Notes: generated from the sequence alone by a model not told the origin. A DNA stretch of 64,000 nt from DATBGO01 sp963695645 (GCA_963695645.1 CAVOHC010000007.1:1-64000), one strand, 5' to 3'. Positions 1 to 9,604 are shown, numbered from the stretch's first letter. Numbers and translations: made by a program.

Positions 1-858
1 GCGTAGATCCGGGTCGTCGCCAGCGAGGAATGGCCGAGCAGGTCAGCGATCTCGCGCAAGCTGGCCCCGCGGCCGAGCAGTCCGGTGGCCAGCGAATGGC
101 GCAGCAGGTTAGCCTCGCGTACCGGCGCGTCCATGCCCGCCCGCCGCGGCGCGCTGTCCACGGCGTGTCCGACGATGCTGCTGCTGATCGGCGCGCCGAG
201 ACGCTGCTGGACCTGCACGAACACCTGACGCGCCGGCGTACTGGGACGGCCGTGCTGCAGGTAGTCCGCCAGCGCCGCCCCCACCTCGCCAGGCAACGGC
301 AGCAGCGCGCCATGACCGGTCTTGCGAGCACGCACCCGCACCGTGGCGTTGCGCCAGTCGAGATCCTCCAGCCGCAGCGCCACGACCTCGCTGGCCCGCA
401 GCCCCAGCCGGGCCAGGAACAAGATGATCGCCATGTCCCGCAGGCCCCGGGGCGACGACGAGGCCAGCGAGGCGGTCAGCTCCGCGAAACGCCCAGGGTC
501 CAGGTGCCGCACAAGCCCGGCCGGTCGATGCGGAATCATCGGGACCGCGTCCGCCAGCCGATCCTCACGCAGCCCTGCCGCGCGCAGGAACCGGAAGAAC
601 GAGCGCAGCGACGACGCCGCAAGCTTCCACCGTCCGTGGCTGGTAACAGCCCGCGAGCGAGCCGATAAAGCCGGCCACGTCGCGCGCGTGAATCCGCGCG
701 ACCTCAACCGGGCCGCCGGGGCATGCCCTCTGCAGAAACGCCCCGCCGAACCTGCCGTAGTTGCTTCGTGCCCCCGCACATAAGGCATGCGCGCGGCGCA
801 GATGCTCGTCGAAGGCCGCGAGCACTTCCTCCCGCGTCAATCGATCACCAGATACCAT
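1..858 (-). pseudogene. Tyrosine recombinase (XerD/phage-integrase type), frameshifted and cut by the window edge
   Basis: The gene reads right to left. I place the start at the ATG at 858 because AAGGAG lies six bases upstream. The first ~75 residues form the N-terminal SAM-like core-binding domain. The frame then slips at about 625-645 and the catalytic domain continues in another frame to base 1. Visible catalytic features are GLRASEV (Arg I), LLRHSLATGLL (HxxR box, with Asn where the first His is expected) and LGHSSLATTRIYA, whose nucleophile Tyr codon is at 3-5. Such enzymes cut and rejoin DNA at short att sites. One indel would restore the frame, so a sequencing error is possible, but the His-to-Asn change suggests decay. 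The IS66 element begins about 250 bp away. Confidence 0.75.
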
Positions 859-1293
859 CAGCTGCTCCTTGTCTTCCGAGCCGACCGGACACAAGAAACG
901 TCGCGATTATGTGCGGCGACGGCGAGAGCCAGGCAACCTCAAACCCGCCAGTGCAAGACAAGCATGCGTGATCACGCCGCCTGACTGCACATAACCACTA
1001 GCTGAGCCGAATGGACGAAATCGACCGCGAGGATGCCTGGACACCTGGCGCCGGGCCAGCACCATCAGACTGCCGAGCAGACGTTACTGGATAGGTTGCC
1101 TGTCCGATTGTTATGCCGCAGCGGGGATCCAGGCCGTTCCGGTGGCCGCTTGGGTGAGGGCGTCGAGGATGCCGATGCCGTGCTTCTTGGCGGTGGACAG
1201 GTAGGAGCGGATGGCGCAGAAGTTCTCGGCGCCGGCCACGGACCGCATGCACCCGGAGACCTTGATCCGCAGCTTGCCCATCCTGATCTCGCG

Positions 1294-1370
1294 GTCGGGT
1301 AGCGGGAGTGCATTACTGCACTCCCGCCCCCTCAGAACCGGGCTTGCGGGGTTTCCCCGCACCTCGGCTC
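1294..1370 (-). ncRNA. Group II intron domains V and VI
   Basis: On the minus strand, 1370-1335 begins GAGCCGAGGTGCGGGGAAAC and ends AAGCCCGGTTC. This matches the domain V hairpin: GAGCC/GGTTC base, GCGGGGAAACCCCGC helix with GAAA-type loop, catalytic AGC-like region. It is followed by a long stem GCGGGAGTGCA/TGCACTCCCGC (domain VI). An A seven bases before the 3' end (CT-A-CCCGAC) is suitably placed as the bulged branch point. This is the strongest evidence that the ribozyme core is complete. Confidence 0.88.
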
Positions 1371-3160
1371 AAGCAAGTCCCGGAGGGCTCGCGGGCTGGC
1401 CAGAGGTGCCGTCCTGCCGGTAGCGGACGTGCCGCTTCCGGCAGTATTCGTGGACAAGGCGCTGTTCCTTCTCATCCGCTGGGCTGCCTGTCCCGGTGAT
1501 CGCGTGCCTGGTGATCGCTTTCCGGATCGCCGATGCCCATTGCTCCCATTCCTCGGGGCTGCGCGGCTGGCGGTCGGCGTGCAGGAGGAGGTTCCCGCAC
1601 AGGGGGCAGCGTCCCTGCTGCTGCCTGAGCAGGCGCAGCCGGGTCGCGCCGATGGGCGGGGGCTGGTTCTTCCTGCGGCGGCTGGCCCAGTACCCGGCCA
1701 AGGCGGGGTCGTCGGGGGACGCCCGGCCCTTGACCAGGTCGTGCCGGATGATTTTCGTCCACCCGAACCGGGGCAGCCAGGCGCCGGTTTCCCGGTCGCC
1801 GAATACCCACTGGTCCTTCCGGCGCGGGTGGAACTGGCCGAAGTACCTGCTCACGATCTGGTGCCTCGACCTGTGGTTGTGGCGGTAGAGCGCCCACTTG
1901 TAGAGCAGCTGCCACAGGTACCGGTCCAGTTTGTGGAACGTTTCCGTGGACACCGCGCCCCGATAGTAGGCGGACCACCCCCGCACGATCGGGCTGAGCG
2001 TGCGGATGACCGCCGCGGCGTTGGCCCCGCGCAGGGCGCGCACCTCGTCGGCCAGCCTCCTGCGGATGCGCCTGACGGCTCCGGCGCTGGGTTTGATCAG
2101 CAGCTTCTGCCCGTAGCGGCGGACGTTGAAGCCCAGGAAGTCGAAGCCCTCGCCGAGGTGGACCACCTGGGTCTTTTCCTCGTTGAATGCCAGCCCCCGG
2201 GCCGCCAGCCACGGTTGGAGCCGGGCCTTGACCTGTTCGGCCTGCTCCCGGCTGTCGCACAGGGCGACCGCGTCGTCTGCGTACCTCACCAGCACCGGAC
2301 TGCCCGGGACCGTCGCCTCGGTTTCCCGGTAGGGATCCCATCGGTAGGCGGTTCCTGCGGCTTCCTCCATCCCGTGGAGCGCGATGTTGAAGATCAACGG
2401 GCTGGCCACGCCGCCCTGCGGGGTTCCCTCCTCGGTCGGGGCGAACCGGCCATCCTCGATCACGCCCGCCTTCAGCCATCCGGCGATCCGCTCCCTGGCG
2501 GGGAAGGTGCCGATCTGGCGGAGGATGTGGTCGTGGCTGGCGTGGTCGAACGCGGCTTTCAGGTCCGCGTCCAGTACCCAGCGACGTCTGGTCCGGCTGC
2601 CCGCCACGGTCCAGAAGATGGCCGCGATGGCGTCATGGCAGCCGCGCCCGGGCCGGAATCCGTAGGACTTCGGCTCGAACCGGGCTTCCCACTCGGGTTC
2701 CAGCGCGTTCACCGCCATGGCCTGAAGCGCCCTGTCGGCGATCACGGGAATTCCCAGCGCTCTTCGTTTCGCTGATCCCGGCTTCGGGATGAACACGCGC
2801 CTGACCGGCCGGGCCGTCCACAGCCCGGAGCGCTGCTGCGCCCAGTCGGCCAGCCCGGCCTTCTGGGACGCCAGCAGCGCCACCTTGCCGTCGATGCCCG
2901 GGGTCCTGCGCCCGGCGTTGACCTCCGTGACCCGCCGCACGCTTATCACGGCGTTCGCGCGGGACCGGAGCATAGCTTGGAATTGCTGGGACCGTCTTCA
3001 GGTCCCCTGCCTGCGATGCCGCGAAGATACGCTGCCGCAGCCGCCGTACGTCCCTCTCGGCCTGGTCCCAGTCAGTGGCGTACCAGTCCCGGGCGTCCTT
3101 CGGTCCGTTCACCACGGTGCCGGTGCCCGCATCAGCGGTCACGGCGGTCATGGCGTCCAA
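1369..3160 (-). pseudogene. ltrA: Group II intron reverse transcriptase/maturase with HNH domain, one frameshift
   Basis: This is the intron-encoded protein that helps the intron RNA fold, splice and reverse-transcribe into target DNA. The N-terminal RT0 block (DWDQAERDVRRLRQRIF) is in a frame starting at 3160. The frame changes near 2975-2990, and the rest (2973-1369, 534 codons) is open. It contains the RT1 region TPGIDG, the finger/palm blocks, the catalytic motif VRYADDAVAL, the maturase domain X, and a C-terminal Cys/His cluster (CPLCG ... EYCRKRH) that fits an HNH endonuclease. The stop codon abuts domain V. A single indel separates the two parts, so the protein is either recently inactivated or subject to an assembly error. 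All catalytic motifs are intact. Confidence 0.85.
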
Positions 3161-5105
3161 CTTGCCCTCCGGTTCCGGTGCTTGCCGTCATCGTTTCCCG
3201 CAGACTCACCTGACCCGCGTGGGCACCCTTTCGGGTCCGGGCACCAGGCCCGGTATCCGGCCGGTTATCCGGGACGGCCAGCGGAGGAGCCAGCCATCGC
3301 TGTCCCGGTTTCCCGCGGCCTTTCGGCCTGCCGTCATTGGCTTCCCGGGTCATCCTGTCCCGCCGGGGAGTTGAGCCTTCCTCACGGTCAGCCGACCAGG
3401 CCGCAGCCTGGACCCCGACGGGGTTTCCACGTTCCGCACGCGTAAGACGCGACCGGGTTGGGTGCCCTCTCGGCCCCGGGGCGGCGGTGCTCACCCGGCC
3501 AGCGCCGAATCCCTGGCCGGCACCTGCCGCTTCTCAGCGGCCAGCCCTGCACCCCTGTTCTGCATCCCATCGCAGGGGGTCAACGTAACGAGGCATCATC
3601 GAGGGTTCACTCACGTTCACCCGTCCGGTCTTCCCCTCGCCTGTGGCCCCCGGATGGAACGGGGGCTCTTGGGCTTTTCCCCGGAGCTCCGCACCCCGCC
3701 GTTGCCAGCGACGCACGTCCGGGCGGGGACGGGCCTTGAGCACGGGCCCGGGGCTACCCTGCCGCCATCATCAGACGGCCCTCCTTCCTGATAGCCCACT
3801 CCTCACGTGCGACCTCGTGTCGCACCTCGGCCGCGTTGTTATCGAACGGCGCCCGGGGGTCAGCGGTGAACCGCAGGTAATCGTCCTCGCGCTCACTGAG
3901 CCGGCGGGCCAGGGCGTGGTGCTTACGCATGAGTGGCCCGGCGCGGGCGGCGGTCTGTGACTTGCCGATCAGGACGGCGGAGCGGAACTTGTGCCGGGCG
4001 GCGGCCATGCGGCCGGGGCCGGTTCCGTTCAGGGTGCCATCAACCGCGAGCGCGGCGCCGGCCAGGTCCTTCATCTGGCGCAGCGCGTCAGCGGCCTGCG
4101 CGGCCCAGCACCATTGCCCGGGCGGGGATGCGTCGGTGACAGCCTGAAGCTCCCGCAGTGCGTGGGCGTTGCACAAGGAGTGCCCGGCCACGCCAGCGTA
4201 GGTGTCGTACGGTGCCCACGCGTCATGGACGGCTATGCCGGAGAACTCAGGGAGCACCCCGGCTGCGTCCATGCCTTGCGTGCCCCGCTTAGGGTGCACG
4301 GTGATCAGCGCGTAGCTCCCGGCCGATGCGGAGTGGACCCAGGCGAGCTTGCCGGCGACCCGGAACCCGGTCTCATCGAAATGCGCCACCTCAGCGCCGG
4401 CGACCGCCGAGCGGATCGCCTCCAGCGCCGGATCCAGCGCGGCGGCGATCCGGGTGACCATCCCGCTCACCGCGCCCGGGGAGACCGGGACGCCGAACAG
4501 CTCGGCCATCGCCTGGCAGGTCCGGTTCCGGGACAGGAACTGCCCGTGCCACAGGTATGCGCCCATCGCCGACAGGCGCGGCCCGTACTGGACCGGCGCG
4601 GCGGCCCCCGCCGGCGCCGCCGCGGCGGTGACCATCCCGCAGCCGCACCGCCAGGAGATCAGCCGGTGCTCGGTGACCAGCGCCCGGATATCAGGCGGCA
4701 AGTCGATCACCTGCCGCCGCTCGACCCCGGCCAGCGGCCCGCCCGCCAGGTCGTTGCCGCAGCCCGCGCACCGGCCCGGCTCATGCGGAACAACCTCATC
4801 TGGGAGGCCGGTCATCTCCAGCGTCGCGCCCGGCTGGCCCTTCGGCCGGCCCGGCTTGCGCCCGGACTTGCCCCGCAGTGACCGCGGGGCGGCCGGCCAG
4901 GCCCATCGGAGGACGGCGGCTTGGAGGAGTTCCGGGAGCTCGCCCCGAGCCTGGCCCGCAACTCGGCCACCTCAGCCCGCAGCACCTCAAGCTGCTCCCG
5001 CATCACCAGCACCTCGGTGTCTTTGGCCTCGATCACCTGCCGCAGCCGCGCATTGGCCACGCGCAGGGCAGCGACCTCATCGGGGGCAGACGGCACATCG
5101 GGCAC

Positions 5106-5429
5106 AAACCATCAATGATCATCGTCGGCGGAACGTAATCAACACGACTACGCCGGGCCAGCTCCCCAGGATCCACCGCAGCGCCTCACCCCACATTCCG
5201 GCGCTGCAACCTAGTACTCGCCATTCATTGTGAACACAGAACGTCACTCCGAATGGACATGGCGGGCATCTGATGATGCCTGACCGATATCCCCGACGAC
5301 AACGATGACGCGGTGCTGTTCATCGTGACGGGTCAGCCCGCCTGGACCGCGCTGCGGGATGCTGGGAGCGGCGGCTCCGGAGGCCGCTACTTGTGACGGA
5401 GCGCCGGCCGTGGGGAGTGCCCTCGAAGC
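5106..5429. other. Gap without a gene
   Basis: I see no coding region here. The interval must contain the promoter and left end of the IS66 element, but I could not pick out its terminal inverted repeat with confidence by comparison with the sequence right of 1111. No strong hairpin is visible. Confidence 0.4.
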
Positions 5430-6056
5430 TCAGGTGTTGCGCGTTGCGGGATGATGGCCTGCTGGTGGAGTGCGCGCCAGCTGCAGTAGCTCGTCGACGG
5501 ACCAGTGGTCGCTGGCGTGCCGGCCGTTTCTGGCGGCCCGTACTCGTCCGCCCGGCTCGATGAGGAAGTCCGCGGGCAGGCCGAGGGCAGTATCCCCGTG
5601 CCGGGGGGCAGGCGATCCGTCGGCGCGGATACCCCGCAGGATGATGGGGTAGACCCGCGGATTCAGCGGTGAGGTCCAGGCCTTCGGGTGCAGCACCGCC
5701 CGCGGTGAGGCGGTCACGCCGAATTCGTCGTATAGCTTTCTGCAGGGGTCGGCGACCGCGGCGAACGGAAGCTGGCCCTGGTAGGGCAGCATGTCCTCGG
5801 CGGTGGAGTGAAACATTACGATCTCCTGGATCCCCGCGGCGGCGATCTCATCGTGGCGGCGGGCCATCGACTGCAGATGCAGGTTGCAGATGGGACAGCC
5901 GGCATAGCGCCGGAACTGCAGGTGGGTGAGGATGCCGGGAGCCGGCAGGACGATGCGCGCCGACCGGATCGTTGTCAGTTCGCGGGCAGTAATGGTGTCG
6001 CCCGGCGCGATGCGGGCTGCGCTGCCGGGGCTGCCGGAGGTGCGCTTCCTGGTCAT
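5430..6056 (-). CDS. AhpC/TSA-like peroxiredoxin family protein
   Basis: The 208-residue protein has a thioredoxin-fold core with LQFRRYAGCPICNLH near residues 46-60, giving a Cys54-x-x-Cys57 redox pair in the position used by the peroxiredoxin-like (AhpC/TSA) family, followed by a short helix and a VMFHSTAEDM strand. I infer a thiol-dependent peroxidase or disulfide oxidoreductase in the cytoplasm, since there is no signal peptide. The ATG at 6056 is chosen because AGGA lies just upstream; an in-frame ATG further upstream would put the promoter palindrome into the gene. It is transcribed divergently from an ECF41-type sigma gene across a shared symmetrical promoter, so it is probably a direct target of that sigma factor. 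The exact substrate is unknown. Confidence 0.75.
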   Translation of the reverse strand: MTRKRTSGSPGSAARIAPGDTITARELTTIRSARIVLPAPGILTHLQFRRYAGCPICNLHLQSMARRHDEIAAAGIQEIVMFHSTAEDMLPYQGQLPFAAVADPCRKLYDEFGVTASPRAVLHPKAWTSPLNPRVYPIILRGIRADGSPAPRHGDTALGLPADFLIEPGGRVRAARNGRHASDHWSVDELLQLARTPPAGHHPATRNT

Positions 6057-6090
6057 TTTTTCCTGCCTTCGCCGGGGGCCTTTGCATCCT

Positions 6091-6164
6091 GAGAGCACCT
6101 GGCGGGCTGGAGTGTGACATCGGGGGCCCTGCCGATGTCACACTCCAGGGCTCGCGTTGCTCTC
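6091..6164. promoter_or_regulatory. Symmetrical divergent promoter of ECF41 type
   Basis: A perfect 17-bp inverted repeat (CTGGAGTGTGACATCGG at 6107-6123, its complement at 6132-6148) with an 8-bp spacer lies between the peroxiredoxin-like and sigma-factor genes. Each arm contains TGTCACA, the known -35 motif of ECF41 promoters, pointing outward at 6136-6142 (+) and 6113-6119 (-). Each is followed after exactly 15 bp by TGCTCTC (6158-6164 on +; 6091-6097 on -), which may be the -10 region, although the published ECF41 -10 is CGTC. This suggests one site read in both directions and autoregulation. Confidence 0.7.
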
Positions 6165-6206
6165 TGCCCTGGAAGCCGCGCCTGCGGCCGGAGGGAGGAA
6201 TGCGCG

Positions 6207-7148
6207 ATGCCCGGTATCCCAGCCGGCAGCCCGCCTGGAGAACCGGGGGGAAACCCGGCGCAGACGGCGACGCGGGTCTTCGTCGATCACCGCGAGCTGC
6301 TGTTCTCGATCGTCTTCAACATGCTGGGCAGCGTCGCCGACACCGAAGACGTGCTGCAGGAGACCTGGCTGGCGTGGGCAGCCCGGACGCAGGCGGCCTC
6401 CGGCGAGCAGATCACCAGCCCGCGCGCCTACCTGGTGCGGATCGCGGTCAACCGCGCGCTGGCCCGTCAGGCGAGCATCAGCCGCCGCCGGGAGGACTAC
6501 ACCGGCCCCTGGCTACCCGAGCCGCTGATCACCGAGGACCAGGCGGGCGACAGCGCCGAGACAGTAGTGCGGGCCGAATCAGTGTCCATAGCGCTGCTGG
6601 TGGTGCTGGAAACCCTCACCCCACTGGAACGCGCGGTGTTCGTGCTGCATGAAGTGTTCGGCTACGCACACACCGAGATCGCCGGCATCCCGGACCGCAG
6701 CCCGACGGCGATCCGCCAGCTCGCCCACCGCGCACGCGAGCACGTGCACGCCCGGCGTCCCCGCTACCGGACCGATCCGCAGGTCCGCCAGCGGGTCACC
6801 GAACGGTTCCTCGCCGCCGTCATGGGCGGTGACCTCCATGCCCTCATGCAGGCCCTGGCGCCCGACGTGACCGTGTGGGCCGATGGCGGCGGCAAGGCAC
6901 GGGCGGCGGGCACCCATCCGGTACACGGCCGGGACAAGGTCGCCCGCCTCATCATCGGCGACGCCTTCCGGCACCCCATCCCCGACCTCAGCATCCGCTA
7001 CCGCCGCGTCAACGGCGAACCCGCAGCACTGCTGCTGTCAGGCACCACCCCCTACATGCTCCTATCCCTCGACTTCATCCCCGACGGCGACCAGGTACGC
7101 GGCATATACGTCGTCACCAACCCCGACAAGCTGTCCCGCCTCGGCTGA
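6207..7148 (+). CDS. ECF41-type RNA polymerase sigma factor (SigJ-like) with SnoaL-like C-terminal domain
   Basis: The protein (313 residues) has sigma region 2 (FVDHRELLFSIVFNMLG ... EDVLQETWLAW, residues ~25-60) and region 4 (LTPLERAVFVLHEVFGY ... IRQLAHRAREHV, ~135-180). These are followed by a NTF2/SnoaL-like domain (~190-313). The tail carries WADGGGK (Lys230) and NPDKL near the end, both hallmarks of the ECF41 group, where the C-terminal domain controls activity in place of an anti-sigma factor. The ATG at 6207 has GGAGGGAGGA at a workable distance; an earlier in-frame ATG would overlap the palindromic promoter. ECF41 genes usually sit next to a carboxymuconolactone decarboxylase or oxidoreductase target. 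Here the partner is a CxxC peroxiredoxin-like gene, suggesting a redox or aldehyde-type stress signal. Confidence 0.88.
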   Translation: MPGIPAGSPPGEPGGNPAQTATRVFVDHRELLFSIVFNMLGSVADTEDVLQETWLAWAARTQAASGEQITSPRAYLVRIAVNRALARQASISRRREDYTGPWLPEPLITEDQAGDSAETVVRAESVSIALLVVLETLTPLERAVFVLHEVFGYAHTEIAGIPDRSPTAIRQLAHRAREHVHARRPRYRTDPQVRQRVTERFLAAVMGGDLHALMQALAPDVTVWADGGGKARAAGTHPVHGRDKVARLIIGDAFRHPIPDLSIRYRRVNGEPAALLLSGTTPYMLLSLDFIPDGDQVRGIYVVTNPDKLSRLG

Positions 7149-7884
7149 GCGCCGAAGATGCAGACGCGCTACCGATCACCGCCCCTAGAGGAAGCGCTAG
7201 CCGGCAGGGGCTTCTGCGTCGCCGGCATGCCACAGCCGAGCGTTCCCCCGCGAGACGCGGAACGTTGCCGAACGGTCCCGATGGTCACTATGTTCACGGA
7301 GCTGTCGCCGCCGACGCAAGGATTCCGGTCCCCGTCCTGTTGAAGATGAATGACGCGCATGTTCACAGTGGGTGACGCAACACCTATCCAGTTACGAGCA
7401 GACAACGTACGACCAGGCAGAAGACCGAAAAGATCACTCAGGGATGATCCCAGCCCACAACACTGGCCAGGACCCTGCCAGGCGAGATCGAGTAATCGAG
7501 CCCCACAGATCGGCGAGACCGTCCGCCGCGCGCCACAGCGAAACAGATGCTGATGGCCGTCACGCAGTCGGCGATGCACGACTGGCTCGATCATCTGTTC
7601 GCGGTGAGCCGGCCGCGACCGAGCCCAGCCGGCTGAGTGGCCAGTGCCCAGGTGTTCTCATTGGAAGGGAGCCTCGCATCCCAGCGGTCCTGCCTGCGGG
7701 TTGGCGGTTCTCCAGCCTTGCGGCGGCCTGTACGTGGCTGTCCGTGCGATCGGTGACGCGGGAGCCCGGGCGCACGTACATATAGCGGAAAGCGCGCCTT
7801 ACGCAAGCGCCACCTAGCGTCGTTTGCGCAGGTCAGATGCCATATGGAGGTGCAGGTAGGAGCGGTCTGAGCCACCTCTACCAG
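7149..7884. other. Gap without a convincing gene
   Basis: Only short open frames with no recognisable protein features occur here, on both strands. The base composition is slightly less GC-biased than in the flanking genes. I see no tRNA, repeat or mobile element. It may be eroded DNA between two transcription units. Confidence 0.4.
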
Positions 7885-7913
7885 GAAGGCGGCCCCCGGA
7901 TAAGGCCGCCTTC
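7885..7913 (-). terminator. Hairpin terminator after the DUF1269-like gene
   Basis: GAAGGCGGCC (7885-7894) and GGCCGCCTTC (7904-7913) form a perfect 10-bp stem with a 9-base loop, 17 bp past the stop of the minus-strand gene at 7930. There is no T tract, as is common for actinomycete terminators. Confidence 0.65.
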
Positions 7914-7929
7914 GAGTGCTGCGGCAGCG

Positions 7930-8343
7930 TCAGCTCTTGAGTGCTTCCTGCAGCTCGCTGGTGATTTCGTCGGTCGTCGCCTCCACGGTGCGCTTCACGA
8001 CTCTGGCGGCCTTGGTCAGCGCCTTGTCCAGCCCTTTTTCGATGGTTGGCTCGCCGACCGCGATGAGCCCGGCCTGGTTGGCGGTGAGCTGCTCCGCCGC
8101 CTCGTGGAGCTCCTTGCGCGGCAGAGCCCCGCCCCCGAACCACTCCGGGATGACACGGATGTGCGGGCGATCCATCCGCTTGAGAACGTGGGGCTTGCCG
8201 TCCTTCTTGTCGATCACGGCCGCGTCGTACTGGCCGATCATCTCGTCCTTGTGCGCCTGCTCGATGGCGTCCAGGTCCGCCAGCGCGGCTTCGACAGTCT
8301 CGTACGCTGCGGCGTAGACGAGCAGCGGTTTCTTCTCAGCCAT
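7930..8343 (-). CDS. DUF1269-like stress protein, conserved hypothetical
   Basis: The protein (137 residues) is soluble and charged. It has a ferredoxin-like N-terminal half (LLVYAAAYETVEAALADLDAIEQAH) of the type found in DUF1269 and general-stress 17M-like proteins, and a helical, Lys/Glu-rich C-terminus. The central region holds a loop GGALPRKELHEAAEQL. There is no signal peptide or membrane segment. GGGGAGATGCC precedes the ATG. It stands alone between a gap and an APC permease pseudogene and ends in a strong hairpin. In actinobacteria such proteins often sit near stress genes, which fits the HdeD and BON remnants nearby, but the molecular function is not known. Confidence 0.6.
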   Translation of the reverse strand: MAEKKPLLVYAAAYETVEAALADLDAIEQAHKDEMIGQYDAAVIDKKDGKPHVLKRMDRPHIRVIPEWFGGGALPRKELHEAAEQLTANQAGLIAVGEPTIEKGLDKALTKAARVVKRTVEATTDEITSELQEALKS

Positions 8344-8469
8344 GGCATCTCCCCGGGCGGGTTATCTGATGGACAGGTCCAACGGTAGTCTGCCGTCACG
8401 AGCATCCGCCAGTACGAGAGCCGTGGCCTGGTGCAATGGGCGCTGTGCGCTGACCAGTCGTATCGGCAG

Positions 8470-9604
8470 GTCAGCTGGCGTGACCAGCCTGGGACAGGTG
8501 AACGCGAGGAAGACCCCGACCGAGCGGTAGCAGGGATTCGGTGTTGCCGCGGAATTCGATGTAGATGGCAGCTGGGGTGACCGAGAGCAGCAATTGCCGT
8601 TGCGGAAGGTGAGGCGGTCCCCGATGCGCAGGAATGAGCGCGGCGCCTGCCGGTCGCGGGCCATCAGGAACAGCACCCGCGGGAAGTCGTTGTACGAGGT
8701 GTTGGCCGCCAGCAGCAGCACCGCCGCGGTAGCGGCCTGGATGTACACGTACACCGGGCCGTCGCCGAAGCTGAGGTGGGCTAGCTGGGACAGCATGGTC
8801 TGGCTGGCCACGGGCACGATCCCGGCGAGCCGGGTGATCACCAGGACGCCGGCGAATCGCGATGAGCAGCCCGATCATCCAGCTCAGCGTGATCCGGCGT
8901 TGCGCCACTCCACCGGCTTGAACGCCGGCACGGCGTTCGAGATGGCCTCGATGCCGGTTATGGCCGTGGAGCCGGCCGCGAACGCGCGCAGCACCAGCAG
9001 CACGGTAACGGCCTGCACGATGGCCAGGTGGCGAACCGGGACGGGGTGGAACCCAGGGCCTGCGGCGTGCACCAGCCCCGCGACCACCAGGGCGGCGATC
9101 GCCCCGATGAAGGCGTACGTCGGTACGGCGAACATGGCCCCCGCCTGACGTACCCCTCGCAGGTTCCCGGCCAGCGGGATCGCGATCACGCCAACGCCGA
9201 TCCATACGGTCGCTGGCTGCATCGACGGGTACGCAGAGGTGATGGCCGCCACGCCGGAGGCGATCGAGACTGCGACGGTCATGATGTAGTCGATTAGCAG
9301 GCCCGCGGCGGCCATCAGGCCGGGTTCCTCGCTCGCGACGATGTAGGACCCTCCGCCTTGCGGGTAGGCCCGGATCGTCTGCCTGTAGGAGACCCCTACC
9401 GCCAGCATCAGGAACACGATCGCCGCGCCGGCGGGCAGCGAGTACGAACAAGCCGGGCAGGCCGGCCAGGACCAGGACGGCCAGCATCGCCTGGGGCCCG
9501 TAGGCGACCGAGGACAGCGCGTCCGCCGACAGCACGGGTAGCGCCACGAGCTTGCGCATCCGCTCCACCGCGATCGCGCTGGCGTTCTGGCACGGACGCG
9601 GCAC
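8470..9604 (-). pseudogene. APC-superfamily amino acid permease, multiply frameshifted
   Basis: Consecutive membrane segments of one APC permease are spread over three frames. The N-terminus RKLVALPVLSADALSSVAYG (TM1, unwound-helix motif) lies in the 9604 frame. The next block, with YPQGGGSYIVASEEPG and several hydrophobic helices, lies in a second frame down to ~8890. The third block (VYVYIQAATAAVLLLAANTSYNDFPRVL) is in a third frame, and two more slips follow around 8590 and 8530. The sequence stops at a truncated LAFT... helix, so the cytoplasmic C-terminus is missing. At least four frame changes plus truncation make this a true pseudogene rather than a sequencing artefact. The family carries amino acids or polyamines across the plasma membrane. 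Confidence 0.8.

Larger units (their letters stand above)
1294..3825 (-). mobile_element. Group II intron with reverse transcriptase, inserted in IS66 tnpC
   Basis: The element is 2532 bp and lies in the same orientation as tnpC. Its 5' end on the minus strand is GTGCGAC, the bacterial group II 5' consensus, directly after the GAG codon of FDNNAAE. Its 3' end is CTACCCGAC, after domains V and VI, directly before CGCGAGATC of exon 2. The 5' ~665 nt (3161-3825) should hold RNA domains I-III and carry no convincing gene. The reverse transcriptase ORF sits in the domain IV position. The boundaries are fixed by restoration of a perfectly conserved IS66 protein block, so I regard them as exact. Group II introns are ribozymes that splice from RNA and retrohome into DNA with their encoded protein. 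Confidence 0.9.
1111..5105 (-). pseudogene. tnpC: IS66-family transposase gene (tnpC) split by a group II intron
   Basis: Exon 1 runs from 5105 to 3826 and exon 2 from 1293 to 1111. The N-terminus (5105-4890) is a leucine-zipper-like coiled coil ending in the IS66 signature SSRNSSKPPSSDG. The frame then slips near 4880-4910. The main body from 4815 has a CxxC zinc-binding segment (CAGCGND, WRCGCG), HFDETGF and VHDAWAPYDTY (the two catalytic Asp), and ends in FDNNAAE, whose Glu is the third DDE residue. Exon 2 resumes as REIRMGKLRIKVSGC and ends WIPAAA, the normal IS66 C-terminus. Removing 1294-3825 joins the exons in frame to 390 codons from 4815. No tnpA or tnpB is present, as in the simpler IS66 subgroup. 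The N-terminal frameshift makes transposition activity doubtful. Confidence 0.85.

Noticed and set aside
1429..2775. A 448-codon plus-strand frame opposite the intron reverse transcriptase.
   Set aside because: Low-complexity Pro/Arg/Gly composition and no family; the minus strand has YADD and maturase motifs.
1111..5105. IS66 terminal inverted repeats.
   Set aside because: I compared the sequence outside 1111 and 5105 by eye and found no convincing match, so no element boundaries are claimed.
7169..7594. A 141-codon minus-strand open frame in the gap after the sigma gene.
   Set aside because: Amino acid composition is random-like, with no ribosome site and no family resemblance.
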